Positions 44,741 through 53,560 are shown, counted from the stretch's first letter. The stretch: 64,000 nt of DNA from Pseudocoprococcus catus (GCF_019734885.1 NZ_JAAXCM010000021.1:1-64000); one strand, 5' to 3'. Notes: generated by a model from the sequence alone, not told the origin. Made by a program: numbers and translations.

Positions 44741-44850
44741 CTATGTATCAGTTATCCGGAGAAGCACTACGGCTGGCAGATCATCTGATTGTGATTATGA
44801 GTTTTGTTATGGTGGGGATGTCCTATCAGATGCCGGTCAGTCTCGTTTCT
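44741..44850 (+). pseudogene. MATE transporter fragment
   Basis: About 37 codons read SMYQLSGEALRLADHLIVIM and on through VMVGMSYQMPVS, matching residues near 350-385 of the MATE protein at 40912, but the nucleotides differ widely, so it is an old paralogue remnant, not a fresh duplication. It is joined to the terminator on the left and the PHP gene's end on the right. Confidence 0.75.
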
Positions 44851-45568
44851 ATACAGCTGTTGTCAAGGCCGAAAGGATATCCTTTGGATTTCGGCTTTTG
44901 ACAGACAAAGTATAATGTGGTTCGTTGATATGCTCAAGATAATGGGCATCGGAATCGCTGATAATACGGCAGTGTTCCAGATAGTGGTGCTGCTTTTTTA
45001 ATGCGTGATAGTGCGTCATATCTTTGATTTCAACGCAGGTAAACCGGCTGTCCGGCGGAATAAAACCGAGGTTGGCAAGCAGGCTGTTGGCGGTCTTGTC
45101 GATGTGGGCCGGAATCATGATGCCGTGATAGTCCTTCGTCAGATCGAAAACATCATCAAAGGAAATATCGGTGGCGTTGATTAGCAGATTCGGTATCGTG
45201 CCGATGACTTCATCGTTGGCATTGTAAAGCTGTTGTTTGCCGAAAATCTTCTCGTTGTTCGGGATGGGCATCAGGCGGCTGTAAACATATTCGTCAAAGG
45301 CCAGTGCATCTTTTAAATCCGCAAACAGGCAGACCACATGTACTTCTTCTGAAGTCGTTAGTTCCATTCCGGGAAGTGCCGTCAGGCCATAGGCATCAGC
45401 CATGGTGAGGACAGCCGGACAGTTTTTGCATGAGTTGTGGTCTGTTACGGCAATCAGGTCTAATCCCTTGATCACAGCCATGCCGACGATGTTGGCTGGG
45501 GTCATATCATCATCCCCGCATGGGGAAAGGCAGGAATGGATATGCAGGTCGTAATTTAACTCAGGCAT
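44849..45568 (-). CDS. PHP-domain phosphoesterase
   Basis: The 239-residue protein has the PHP motif set: YDLHIHSCLSPCGDDDM at residue 6, AVTDHNSCKN, the Glu in LPGMELTT, a His in PAHIDK and the end SDSDAHY. These residues bind metals for phosphate ester or RNA/nucleotide cleavage. It is the last gene of a leftward hydrogenase-linked operon and overlaps the DRTGG gene by 8 bases. PHP proteins recur next to sensor-type hydrogenases in clostridia and Thermotoga, but the function is not known. Confidence 0.87.
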   Translation of the reverse strand: MPELNYDLHIHSCLSPCGDDDMTPANIVGMAVIKGLDLIAVTDHNSCKNCPAVLTMADAYGLTALPGMELTTSEEVHVVCLFADLKDALAFDEYVYSRLMPIPNNEKIFGKQQLYNANDEVIGTIPNLLINATDISFDDVFDLTKDYHGIMIPAHIDKTANSLLANLGFIPPDSRFTCVEIKDMTHYHALKKQHHYLEHCRIISDSDAHYLEHINEPHYTLSVKSRNPKDILSALTTAV

Positions 45569-45896
45569 GGAGCTTCTCGTAAACGCTCAGTGCAGCATCA
45601 AAAATCGGCTGCTCTGTGCGAAGTACTGAGATATGCTGCTGAAGGGCCTTGGTCCGGGCGGCTTCATCGAGAGAAACGCCTTCGGCGAGAATGATACAGC
45701 CGACATCACACAGAGCGGCAACGGCCAGTGTGTTGATATTCCCCATTACGGTCACCCAGACGCTGTCAGCGGGCGCCTTGCTCATGGCAATGCTCAGGAG
45801 GTCGCAGCAGAAAAGACCGGAGATGGTCCTTTCGGTATCATCTCCGATGTTGATTGTTTCAAATACATGGCTTTCAATCAGCTCTTTAATCGTCAT
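45561..45896 (-). CDS. DRTGG-domain protein (second copy)
   Basis: The 111-residue protein is a DRTGG-type domain: ETINIGDDTERTISGLFCCDLLSIAM followed by VTVMGNINTLAVAALCDVGCIILAEG. The fold is like the N-terminal domain of some phosphotransacetylases and HPr kinase, probably ligand-sensing. It overlaps the H-cluster gene by 11 bases and the PHP gene by 8 bases, so the three are tightly coupled. A related protein starts this operon at 48129. Confidence 0.78.
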   Translation of the reverse strand: MTIKELIESHVFETINIGDDTERTISGLFCCDLLSIAMSKAPADSVWVTVMGNINTLAVAALCDVGCIILAEGVSLDEAARTKALQQHISVLRTEQPIFDAALSVYEKLHA

Positions 45897-47328
45897 AATG
45901 CTTTCCCTCCTCTGTGTCAGAATCTGTATTGATCAGATTATGTGAGTCAAGCAGTGCAATTTCTTCCGTCAGCTTGTCCATGTAGTTCATCAGCATATGG
46001 ATGCAGGCGTTTGGATCCTCGCCATCTACAATGGCTTCATGGGAGAAGCGGGAATAGGTTTCAGAGAGAAGGTGAATATGGTTACGCAAAATGTAAACAC
46101 AGTCGTTCTTCTCGGCTTTGCCGCGGACGATATCTTCAGCGAGGGCACGACATGATGGTGCACCGCATGAGCCGCAGTCCAACCCTGGGAATTCGTTGCA
46201 CAGACTGTCGATCTGTTTCATCTTGTTGATACTCTCAAGCACCGTTTCGCCAATCTGGAAAACAGGCTCGTATTCAACCGCTTTATTCCAGTTCAGTTCA
46301 ATTTTCAGCGGAATATCTTCACTGTGCGTTCTAGCGACCGGAAGATACTTATTCAGTCGTTTGATCTTGGCTTTGGCCACATAAGGGTTCTCAACATTGA
46401 GGACACCGCCGACACAGCCGCCGCTGCAGGCGTTAAGTTCGATAAACTGGAGCCTGGCGAACTTCTCATCTTCCAGGTCTTCGAGAACACGGATGACATT
46501 CTCAATACCGTCAGCCGCAAGATAGCTGTCGGTGATCATACCACCGGCTTCTCCGCCGCTGCATCCCCAGCCGATACCGATTCTGCCTGAAATGGCCAGA
46601 TCCATCGGACGCTGCTCGGCGATCTTCATATGCGGCAGCAAAAGCGGATAGACATCCTTGACAGCCAGAACACCATCTACAGCACTGTGGTCGGTGCCAA
46701 GCGGAGACTTCACATACGTGACCTTGGAAGGACAAGGAGAAATAAAAATAATGCCGATTTTGTCAGCGGGAAGCCCTGTCTTGGCCATTGCACGCTTGCG
46801 GGCCAGCTGGGCAGCAACTTCTACTGGAGGCAGGATCGGCAGCAGGTGATCAATCAGATTTGGAAAACGGACGCGGATCAGGCGGACAACAGACGGACAG
46901 GCCGTGCTGATAAATGGCCATTGTTCCTGATGCGTATCGACATATTTCCTGGAGGCCTCGGAGACAAGCTCTGCGGCAGCACCGACTTCAAAGACATCAT
47001 CAAATCCGAGGTAAATAAGCGCCGTCAGCAGGATATTCACATCATCCAGATTATTGAACTGGGCATACATGGAAGGCGCAGGAAGTGCCACAGTGTAAGC
47101 GTAATCGTTGAGCATATCCAGTGAGTCTATATGGATTTTCTTGGCATGATGACTGCAGGTACGTACACATTCGCCGCAGTCAATGCAGAACTGACTGGTG
47201 ATCCTGGCCTTACCGTTTCGAACGCGGATTGCCTGGGTCGGACAGCGCTTGATACAGTTGATGCAGCCCTTGCAGAGGCTTTCGTCAAGGTATACAGAAT
47301 GAAAGAACTTTGTATTTAATGTGTTCAT
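45886..47328 (-). CDS. [FeFe]-hydrogenase-like H-cluster domain protein with ferredoxin domain (sensor type)
   Basis: The 480-residue protein has two [4Fe-4S] ferredoxin motifs (CKGCINCIKRCP at 19-30, CIDCGECVRTCS at 48-59), then H-cluster-like motifs STACPSVV (Cys144), ISPCPSK (Cys199) and ELNACSGGCVGG (Cys301, Cys305). A further Fe-S set, CGSCGAPSC, lies at 385-393. The canonical TSCCPxW, MPCxxK and ExMxCxxGC are changed in places, as in the putative sensory hydrogenases. It lacks NuoG-type extra domains. It likely senses H2 or redox state and not bulk catalysis. GGAAGGTG precedes the ATG. Confidence 0.85.
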   Translation of the reverse strand: MNTLNTKFFHSVYLDESLCKGCINCIKRCPTQAIRVRNGKARITSQFCIDCGECVRTCSHHAKKIHIDSLDMLNDYAYTVALPAPSMYAQFNNLDDVNILLTALIYLGFDDVFEVGAAAELVSEASRKYVDTHQEQWPFISTACPSVVRLIRVRFPNLIDHLLPILPPVEVAAQLARKRAMAKTGLPADKIGIIFISPCPSKVTYVKSPLGTDHSAVDGVLAVKDVYPLLLPHMKIAEQRPMDLAISGRIGIGWGCSGGEAGGMITDSYLAADGIENVIRVLEDLEDEKFARLQFIELNACSGGCVGGVLNVENPYVAKAKIKRLNKYLPVARTHSEDIPLKIELNWNKAVEYEPVFQIGETVLESINKMKQIDSLCNEFPGLDCGSCGAPSCRALAEDIVRGKAEKNDCVYILRNHIHLLSETYSRFSHEAIVDGEDPNACIHMLMNYMDKLTEEIALLDSHNLINTDSDTEEGKHYDD

Positions 47329-47354
47329 TCTATCACCTTCCTTTCAGTTACAAA

Positions 47355-47780
47355 TTAGCAGATCCGAACAGTCATAGTGACAGTGGTGCCGACACCGAGT
47401 TCTGTCTCTATCTTCATGTCATCGGAATATTTCTTCATATTAGGTAATCCCATACCGGCACCAAAGCCGAGAGATCGGATGTTGTCGGGGGCTGTAGAAT
47501 AGCCGGCCTGCATCGCTTTGTCAATGTCGGGAATACCGGGACCGGAATCCTTCAGGATCATCGTAACCTCTTTTGGTGTGACGAAAACTGTAATCACGCC
47601 GCCGTTGGCATGGATGACCATGTTGATCTCACCTTCATACATGGCGATGGAAACCTTTCGGACAGTGTCCGGGGATACCCCCATCTGTTTCAGTATATTC
47701 TTTAAGTCGCTGCTGGCTTCACCGGCGCGGGTAAAATCTTCCGCAGAGACAATATATTCTAACTTTATCGTATCTTCCAC
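47355..47780 (-). CDS. RsbW-like ATP-binding protein (anti-sigma type)
   Basis: The 141-residue protein has the GHKL ATPase fold of serine protein kinases and anti-sigma factors: VSIAMYEGEINMVIHANGG (N box), LKDSGPGIPD (G1), and SLGFGAGMGLPNM (G2). The GTG start at 47780 is 8 bases after GGAGG, which is inside the stop region of the upstream DRTGG gene; a longer in-frame reading would run into that gene. In a locus with H-cluster and SpoIIE-type proteins, it could phosphorylate or bind a partner in a redox switch. Confidence 0.83.
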   Translation of the reverse strand: MEDTIKLEYIVSAEDFTRAGEASSDLKNILKQMGVSPDTVRKVSIAMYEGEINMVIHANGGVITVFVTPKEVTMILKDSGPGIPDIDKAMQAGYSTAPDNIRSLGFGAGMGLPNMKKYSDDMKIETELGVGTTVTMTVRIC

Positions 47781-47781
47781 C

Positions 47782-48129
47782 TTATGCACCTCCGACCAGT
47801 CCGGCCTTATAGAGCAGGCCACAGGCTGTAAACATAGTGTGCGGTGTGGCAAGGAGACAGATGTTCCGCTCACGGGCCAGTTCAATCATCTTCTCATCAG
47901 GGCGTTTGCCACGGACAAAAACAAGACACATAATGTCCATCATTTCAGCGGTACGAATCACCTGAGGGTTACAAAGACCGGTAAGAAGTACAGGCTGGTC
48001 TTTTACAAAGGCTAAAACATCGCTCATCATATCAGAACCGCATCCAGAATGAATTTCGCGGATATCAATATCATCTGAACCGTAGATCAGCTCGGCATCC
48101 AGCAGTGGGATGATCTCTTTTACAAGCAT
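47782..48129 (-). CDS. DRTGG-domain protein (first copy)
   Basis: The 115-residue protein has SGCGSDMMSDVLAFV and LTGLCNPQVIRTAEMMDIMCLVFVRGK, a DRTGG-type domain like the second copy but with a more complete Cys and Asp pattern. GGAGG precedes the ATG at 48129. It is the first gene of the leftward operon and is followed, after 1 base, by the RsbW-like gene. Confidence 0.8.
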   Translation of the reverse strand: MLVKEIIPLLDAELIYGSDDIDIREIHSGCGSDMMSDVLAFVKDQPVLLTGLCNPQVIRTAEMMDIMCLVFVRGKRPDEKMIELARERNICLLATPHTMFTACGLLYKAGLVGGA

Positions 48130-48207
48130 GACAATTCCTCCTGTCGCTACAGACAATGCAGAACAATAATGTGGTAATGCATTGCCGATAGAATATTATT
48201 CCTAAAT

Positions 48208-48236
48208 AGTATAACATAGATACTGTACGATTTCAA
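48208..48236 (-). promoter_or_regulatory. Promoter of the leftward hydrogenase-sensor operon
   Basis: On the minus strand, TTGAAA (48236-48231) and TATACT (48213-48208) are 17 bases apart, 79 bases before the DRTGG ATG. Confidence 0.75.
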
Positions 48237-48307
48237 CAAAGGGTGGTAAAATATATCTATCTGAAATTAGCGAGAATGACGGCGTGTATGCATATAAAAA
48301 CAAAAAA

Positions 48308-48324
48308 TTAACAAGCGTTGTTAA
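48308..48324. promoter_or_regulatory. Dyad between divergent hydrogenase operons
   Basis: TTAACAA-GCG-TTGTTAA is a perfect 7-bp dyad located 31 bases upstream of the rightward -35 box. The halves equal those of the Rex redox operator but in reversed order, so a regulator site is likely but its protein is open. The rest of 48130-48470 has only the two promoters. Confidence 0.6.
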
Positions 48325-48354
48325 AAACTTACTAAACTCAATGCGAAAAATAGG

Positions 48355-48383
48355 TTGATTATTATGAAAAATAATGGTATGCT
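48355..48383 (+). promoter_or_regulatory. Promoter of the hydABC operon
   Basis: TTGATT (48355-48360) and TATGCT (48378-48383), 17 bases apart, lie 88 bases before the NuoE-like start. Confidence 0.72.
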
Positions 48384-48470
48384 GTCATAAGAAAGCAAAT
48401 ATGTGTTTTTTTAGCAGGACAATTGGCCTGCCATTATTACTATTAGGTATGAAAAGAAGGAGGGATTCTT

Positions 48471-48965
48471 TTGGCTTCAAATAAGAAAACAGTACCATTC
48501 TATGGTACAGAAGAGCAGAAAGAACAATTGCTGAAAGTCATCCGGGAACTCAGAGATGAGAAGGGATGTCTGATGCCGATTATGCAGAAGGCACAGGAGA
48601 TTTACGGTTATCTGCCGATTGAGGTTCAGAAAATTATTTCTGATGAACTGGGTGTGCCCCTTGAGAAGATTTACGGAGTGGCAACATTTTATTCGTGGTT
48701 CAACCTGAATCCAAAGGGCAAGTATGAGATATCTGTCTGTCTTGGCACGGCATGTTATGTTAAGGGTTCCGGAGATATTTACAATAAGCTCATGGAGAAG
48801 CTTGATATTGCAGGCGGTGAGTGTACACCGGATGGTAAGTTCTCACTGGATGCATGTCGTTGTGTCGGTGCCTGTGGCCTTGCACCTGTTATGATGGTGA
48901 ATGGTGAAGTATATGGTCGACTGACAGTTGATGATATTGATAGTGTATTGGAGAAATATAACTAA
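48471..48965 (+). CDS. hydC: NuoE-like [2Fe-2S] subunit of bifurcating hydrogenase (HydC-type)
   Basis: The 164-residue thioredoxin-like protein has Cys90 and Cys95 (VCLGTACYVKG) and Cys131 and Cys135 (CRCVGACGLAP), the four NuoE ligands of a [2Fe-2S] cluster. The start is TTG, uncommon but supported by AAGGAGGG at exact spacing and no alternative ATG. It is the first gene of the operon with HATPase, 2Fe-2S, NuoF-like and HydA, and is the small electron-transfer subunit of the electron-bifurcating [FeFe] hydrogenase that couples NADH and ferredoxin to H2. Confidence 0.92.
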   Translation: MASNKKTVPFYGTEEQKEQLLKVIRELRDEKGCLMPIMQKAQEIYGYLPIEVQKIISDELGVPLEKIYGVATFYSWFNLNPKGKYEISVCLGTACYVKGSGDIYNKLMEKLDIAGGECTPDGKFSLDACRCVGACGLAPVMMVNGEVYGRLTVDDIDSVLEKYN

Positions 48966-48967
48966 TC

Positions 48968-49525
48968 ATGATGCCTGAGATCGCGTTGAATGTATTGGAT
49001 ATTGCCCAGAACTCCGTGAGAGCGGAAGCTTCACTGATACAGATTTCAGTGGATGTGGATGAAGCGGCGGATACGTTGACCATTACTATAGAAGATAATG
49101 GCTGCGGTATGACAAAAGAACAGGTGTCTCACGTAACGGATCCTTTTTTTACCACTCGTACAACCAGAAAGATTGGTTTGGGAGTGCCGTTTTTCAAGAT
49201 GGCTGCGGAGAGTACGGGAGGCAGCTTTGCCATTCAGTCTGAACCCGGAACAGGGACGAAGGTCACTGCGGTATTCGGTCTGTCCCATATAGACAGAATG
49301 CCTCTTGGTGATATGAATGGTACGATTTATACATTGATTACATTTAATACGCAGATAGATTTTTTGTATACATATACGTTTAATAAGCGTTCATTTAAGC
49401 TTGATACGCGAGAATTTAAAGATATTTTAGAGGGTGTACCGCTGAATAACCCTGAGGTAGCAGAGTATATTCGTCAATTTCTTAACGAAAACAGCCATGA
49501 AGTTGACGGCGGTACAGTGATATAG
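48968..49525 (+). CDS. HATPase domain protein within the hyd operon
   Basis: The 185-residue protein has the GHKL ATPase N box (LNVLDIAQNSVRAEASLI), DNGCGMT (G1) and RKIGLGVPFFKMAA (G2). It has no histidine phospho-acceptor box and no membrane part, so it is not a normal sensor kinase. Members of this type recur between the NuoE and 2Fe-2S genes in clostridial hydABC operons. The role may be in regulating the complex. It begins 3 bases after the NuoE stop. Confidence 0.85.
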   Translation: MMPEIALNVLDIAQNSVRAEASLIQISVDVDEAADTLTITIEDNGCGMTKEQVSHVTDPFFTTRTTRKIGLGVPFFKMAAESTGGSFAIQSEPGTGTKVTAVFGLSHIDRMPLGDMNGTIYTLITFNTQIDFLYTYTFNKRSFKLDTREFKDILEGVPLNNPEVAEYIRQFLNENSHEVDGGTVI

Positions 49526-49542
49526 AATGAGGAGGAGACAGC

Positions 49543-49917
49543 ATGAAATCACTTGCAGAATTAAAAGCCATTCGTGATAGAATGCAGGGTGAAGTCAATA
49601 TGAGAGAGGACGACAGTTCCAATCATATTCGTGTGGTTGTCGGCATGGCAACATGTGGTATTGCCAGCGGCGCAAGACCGGTGCTTAACAAACTGGCTGA
49701 AGAAGTTCAGGCAAAGCAGCTGGACAATGTTGTTGTTACACAGACAGGTTGTATTGGTTTATGTCAGTATGAACCGATTGTAGAAGTTTATGAACCTGGT
49801 AAAGAGAAGGTTACGTATATCAAGATGACACCGGAGAAAGCTGAAGAAGTGGTAGAGCAGCATCTGATCCGTGGTCAGGTTCTTGGCAAATATACATTAA
49901 GCTCAACAAATTTATAG
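49543..49917 (+). CDS. (2Fe-2S) ferredoxin domain protein of the hyd operon
   Basis: The 124-residue protein is a thioredoxin-like ferredoxin: VGMATCGIASGARPV (one Cys) and TQTGCIGLCQYEPI (two Cys) with a fourth ligand probably from the N-terminal side or a partner. It is similar to the N-terminal domain of the next protein. GAGGAG precedes the ATG. It should carry electrons within the hydrogenase complex. Confidence 0.87.
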   Translation: MKSLAELKAIRDRMQGEVNMREDDSSNHIRVVVGMATCGIASGARPVLNKLAEEVQAKQLDNVVVTQTGCIGLCQYEPIVEVYEPGKEKVTYIKMTPEKAEEVVEQHLIRGQVLGKYTLSSTNL

Positions 49918-49930
49918 GAGGTAGACAGCT

Positions 49931-51715
49931 ATGTATCGTTCCCATGTATTAGTTTGCGGCGGCACCGGATGTACATCCTCCGGAAGTGAGACGCTGATCA
50001 GCCTTCTTCAGGAAGAATTGAAGAAGAACGGCTTAGAGAATGAAGTAGCCATTGTTAAGACCGGATGTCATGGTTTATGTGCGCAGGGTCCTGTTATGGT
50101 TATTTATCCTGATGCAACATTTTACTCAATGGTGAAACCGGAAGATATTCCTGAGATCGTCAGTGAACATCTGTTAAAAGGACGTGTTGTTACACGTTTA
50201 TTATATGTAGAAGACGGCGGTACAGCCAAAGCGCTTAAGGATACAGATTTCTATCGTCTGCAGCACAGAGTTGCCCTTAGAAACTGCGGTATCATCAATC
50301 CTGAGAGCATCGATGAATATATCGGTACAGGCGGTTATGAAGCCCTTGGCCGTGTACTGACAGAGATGAGTCCGGATGATGTTATTGAGACAATTCTTGC
50401 CAGTGGTTTAAGAGGCCGCGGCGGTGCCGGATTCCCGACCGGTATGAAATGGAAATTTGCTTCAGGCAACAGAGGCAACGTTCAGAAATATGTCTGTTGT
50501 AATGCCGATGAAGGTGATCCGGGTGCATTCATGGACCGTTCCGTTCTGGAAGGTGACCCGCATGTTGTTCTGGAAGCAATGGCTATCGCAGGTTATGCAA
50601 TTGGTGCTTCTCAGGGTTATATCTATGTCCGTGCTGAGTACCCGATCGCTGTTGAGCGTCTGAATATTGCCATCAAACAGGCAAGAGAATATGGTCTGTT
50701 AGGCAAGAACATTTTCGATTCAGGATTTGATTTTGATATTGATCTGAGACTTGGTGCAGGTGCTTTCGTCTGTGGTGAGGAAACAGCCCTCATGACATCC
50801 ATCGAAGGCAACAGAGGTGAACCAAGACCAAGACCGCCATTCCCGGCTGTCAAGGGTCTGTTTGCAAGTCCTACAATTCTGAACAACGTTGAGACTTATG
50901 CGAACATTCCGCAGATCATTCTGAATGGTGCTGAATGGTTTGCTTCCATGGGTACAGAGAAGTCCAAAGGTACAAAGGTATTCGCTGTCAATGGTAAGAT
51001 CAACAATACAGGTCTTGTAGAAGTTCCTATGGGTACGACACTTCGTACCATCATTGAGGATATCGGCGGCGGTATTCCAAACGGCAAGAAGTTTAAGGCT
51101 GCTCAGACAGGCGGACCTTCCGGCGGTTGTATTCCTGCAGAACATATGGATATTCCAATCGATTACGACAACCTGATCAGCATCGGTTCCATGATGGGTT
51201 CCGGTGGTCTGATCGTTATGGATGAAGATACTTGTATGGTAGATATTGCCAAGTTCTTCCTGGAGTTCACTGTAGATGAATCCTGCGGTAAGTGTACACC
51301 TTGCCGTGTCGGTACAAAACGTCTGTATGAGATGCTTGATAAGATTACAAAGGGTGAAGGTACTCTGGAAGATCTTGATAAGATGGAAGAACTCTGCTAC
51401 TACATCAAAGATAATGCATTATGCGGTCTGGGCCAGACAGCACCAAACCCTGTTCTGTCCACACTTCGTTATTTCAGAGATGAGTATATTGCTCATATCG
51501 TAGACAAGAAATGTCCTGCCGGTGTTTGTAAGGCTCTGCTGTCCTACAAGATTGATGCGGATAAATGTAAAGGCTGTACATTATGTGCAAGAAATTGTCC
51601 GAATGGTGCAATTTCAGGCAAACTCAAAGAGCCTCATGTTATCGATCAGTCTAAGTGTCTGAAGTGCGGCGCTTGTATGGAAAAATGCCGCTTTGGCGCA
51701 ATCTACAAAGAGTAA
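49931..51715 (+). CDS. hydB: NuoF-like NADH-binding subunit of bifurcating hydrogenase (HydB-type)
   Basis: The 594-residue protein has an N-terminal 2Fe-2S thioredoxin-like domain (VCGGTGCTSSGS, TGCHGLCAQGP), the NuoF core with GLRGRGGAGFPTGMKW (NADH), CNADEGDPGAFMDR and GAGAYVCGEETAL-like GAGAFVCGEETAL (FMN), the ESCGKCTPCR cluster, and two C-terminal [4Fe-4S] motifs (CKGCTLCARNCP, CLKCGACMEKC). This is the flavin subunit where electron bifurcation takes place. AGGAGG precedes the ATG. Confidence 0.96.
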   Translation: MYRSHVLVCGGTGCTSSGSETLISLLQEELKKNGLENEVAIVKTGCHGLCAQGPVMVIYPDATFYSMVKPEDIPEIVSEHLLKGRVVTRLLYVEDGGTAKALKDTDFYRLQHRVALRNCGIINPESIDEYIGTGGYEALGRVLTEMSPDDVIETILASGLRGRGGAGFPTGMKWKFASGNRGNVQKYVCCNADEGDPGAFMDRSVLEGDPHVVLEAMAIAGYAIGASQGYIYVRAEYPIAVERLNIAIKQAREYGLLGKNIFDSGFDFDIDLRLGAGAFVCGEETALMTSIEGNRGEPRPRPPFPAVKGLFASPTILNNVETYANIPQIILNGAEWFASMGTEKSKGTKVFAVNGKINNTGLVEVPMGTTLRTIIEDIGGGIPNGKKFKAAQTGGPSGGCIPAEHMDIPIDYDNLISIGSMMGSGGLIVMDEDTCMVDIAKFFLEFTVDESCGKCTPCRVGTKRLYEMLDKITKGEGTLEDLDKMEELCYYIKDNALCGLGQTAPNPVLSTLRYFRDEYIAHIVDKKCPAGVCKALLSYKIDADKCKGCTLCARNCPNGAISGKLKEPHVIDQSKCLKCGACMEKCRFGAIYKE

Positions 51716-51729
51716 TGGAGGAGCAGACA

Positions 51730-53475
51730 ATGGAAAATATTACAATCAAAATCAATGGTGTTGAAGTCAGTGCACCAGCAGGCTCTACCATTTTGGAGGC
51801 TGCCAGACTGGCACATATTGACATCCCTACACTTTGCTATTTAAAAGAAATCAATGAAATCGGCGCATGCCGTATGTGTATTGTAGAAGTAAAAGGTGCA
51901 AGATCCCTTGTTGCTTCCTGTGTATATCCGATCAATCCGGGTATGGAAGTCTGGACCAACACACCGAAGGTTATCGAATCACGTAAAAAGACATTGGAAC
52001 TGCTTCTTTCCAACCACAAGAAAGAATGCTTAAGCTGTGTCAGAAGCGGAAACTGTGAGCTGCAGCAGTTATGTAAGGAACTGGGTGTTGAAGATCAGAA
52101 CTATTATGAGGGTGAGATGACACCTGCTATGATTGATACATCTGCTGCACATATGGTGCGTGACAACAGCAAATGTATCCTTTGTCGTCGATGCAGCGCT
52201 GTCTGTGAGAAGGTTCAGGGTATCGGCGTCATCGGTCCGAATGAGCGTGGTTTCAAGAGTTATATCGGTACAGCATTCAACATGGATCTGGCTGATACAA
52301 GCTGTGTATCCTGTGGTCAGTGTATCGCTGTCTGTCCGACAGGCGCTTTACATGAGAAAGACAACACAGACGAAATCTTTGCAGCAATTGCAGATCCTGA
52401 TAAATATGTTGTTGTTCAGACAGCACCGAGTGTACGTGCAGGTCTTGGCGAAGAATTCGGTTATCCGATGGGTACAGATGTAGAAGGCAAGATGGTTGCA
52501 GCACTGCGTCGTCTTGGTTTTGACAAAGTCTTTGATACAGACTTTGCAGCCGATCTGACAATTATGGAAGAAGCACATGAATTCCTTGACAGAGTTCAAA
52601 ATGGCGGCAAACTGCCTTTGATCACATCCTGTTCACCAGGCTGGATCAAATATTGTGAACATTACTTCCCTGATATGACAGAGAACCTTTCAAGCTGCAA
52701 GTCTCCACAGCAGATGTTTGGTGCTACATTAAAGACATATTATGCTGAGAAGATGGGCATTGATCCTAAGAAGATCGTCAGCGTCAGTGTGATGCCGTGT
52801 ACAGCGAAGAAGTTCGAAATCGGCAGAGATGACGAAGATGCAGCAGGTGTTCCAGATGTAGATATCGCAATCACAACACGTGAGCTGGCTCGTATGATCA
52901 AGAAAGTCGGCATCATGTTCACAGAACTGCCGGATGAAGAATTCGACAGCCCACTTGGTGAATCCACAGGAGCAGCCGTTATCTTCGGTGCAACAGGCGG
53001 TGTTATGGAAGCTGCTTTAAGAACTGCAGTTGAGACACTGACAGGCGAAGAATTGAAGAATGTAGAATTCCAGGAAGTTCGTGGTACAGAAGGTATCAAA
53101 GAAGCAACATACAATGTTGCAGGCATGGATGTAAAGGTAGCCGTTGCTTCAGGTCTTGGCAATGCAAGAAAGCTTCTTGACAAAGTGAAATCCGGCGAAG
53201 CAGACTATCATTTCATCGAGATCATGGGATGCCCTGGCGGTTGTGTCAATGGCGGTGGTCAGCCACAGGTGCGCGGCAGTGTGCGTAACTTCACAGATGT
53301 ACGTGCCATACGTGCAAAGGCTCTGTATGACAACGATGCAGCGAAAACAATCCGTAAGTCTCATGAGAACCCGGCCATCCAGCAGCTCTACAAAGAGTTC
53401 TTTGGTGAACCTGGCAGCCATAAGGCCCATGAGATTCTGCATACAAGCTATGTGAAACGTGTCATTAACAAATAA
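51730..53475 (+). CDS. hydA: [FeFe] hydrogenase catalytic subunit
   Basis: The 581-residue protein has an N-terminal 2Fe-2S domain (Cys36, 47, 50, 64), a His-Cys3 cluster (Cys100, 103, 109), two [4Fe-4S] sites (149-159 and 192-202), and a complete H-cluster: TSCSPGW (Cys301), VMPCTAKKFE (Cys357), EIMGCPGGCVNGGGQ (Cys501, Cys505). TSCSP has Ser instead of the second Cys of TSCCP, as in other bifurcating HydA proteins. The ATG at 51730 is 7 bases after GGAGG; an upstream frame overlaps hydB. The enzyme makes or uses H2. Confidence 0.96.
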   Translation: MENITIKINGVEVSAPAGSTILEAARLAHIDIPTLCYLKEINEIGACRMCIVEVKGARSLVASCVYPINPGMEVWTNTPKVIESRKKTLELLLSNHKKECLSCVRSGNCELQQLCKELGVEDQNYYEGEMTPAMIDTSAAHMVRDNSKCILCRRCSAVCEKVQGIGVIGPNERGFKSYIGTAFNMDLADTSCVSCGQCIAVCPTGALHEKDNTDEIFAAIADPDKYVVVQTAPSVRAGLGEEFGYPMGTDVEGKMVAALRRLGFDKVFDTDFAADLTIMEEAHEFLDRVQNGGKLPLITSCSPGWIKYCEHYFPDMTENLSSCKSPQQMFGATLKTYYAEKMGIDPKKIVSVSVMPCTAKKFEIGRDDEDAAGVPDVDIAITTRELARMIKKVGIMFTELPDEEFDSPLGESTGAAVIFGATGGVMEAALRTAVETLTGEELKNVEFQEVRGTEGIKEATYNVAGMDVKVAVASGLGNARKLLDKVKSGEADYHFIEIMGCPGGCVNGGGQPQVRGSVRNFTDVRAIRAKALYDNDAAKTIRKSHENPAIQQLYKEFFGEPGSHKAHEILHTSYVKRVINK

Positions 53476-53489
53476 TGAGTAGATAAACA

Positions 53490-53546
53490 AAATCGCTCAC
53501 TGACAGGGTTGATGTAAACATTCAACCATCGGTGAGCGATTTTTTT
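53490..53546 (+). terminator. hyd operon terminator
   Basis: AAATCGCTCAC and GTGAGCGATTT pair, with an inner GGTTGA / TCAACC stem, followed by TTTTTTT. This is a strong intrinsic terminator. Confidence 0.93.
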
Positions 53547-53560
53547 GTGATATAAAGAAT

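Noticed and set aside
46630-47124. Plus-strand frame of 164 codons
   Set aside because: Antisense to the H-cluster gene, without any motif.
48471-48473. Mis-start of the NuoE-like gene (TTG)
   Set aside because: No ATG or GTG in frame gives a complete protein with a ribosome site; AAGGAGGG is exactly placed for TTG, so the rare start is accepted.
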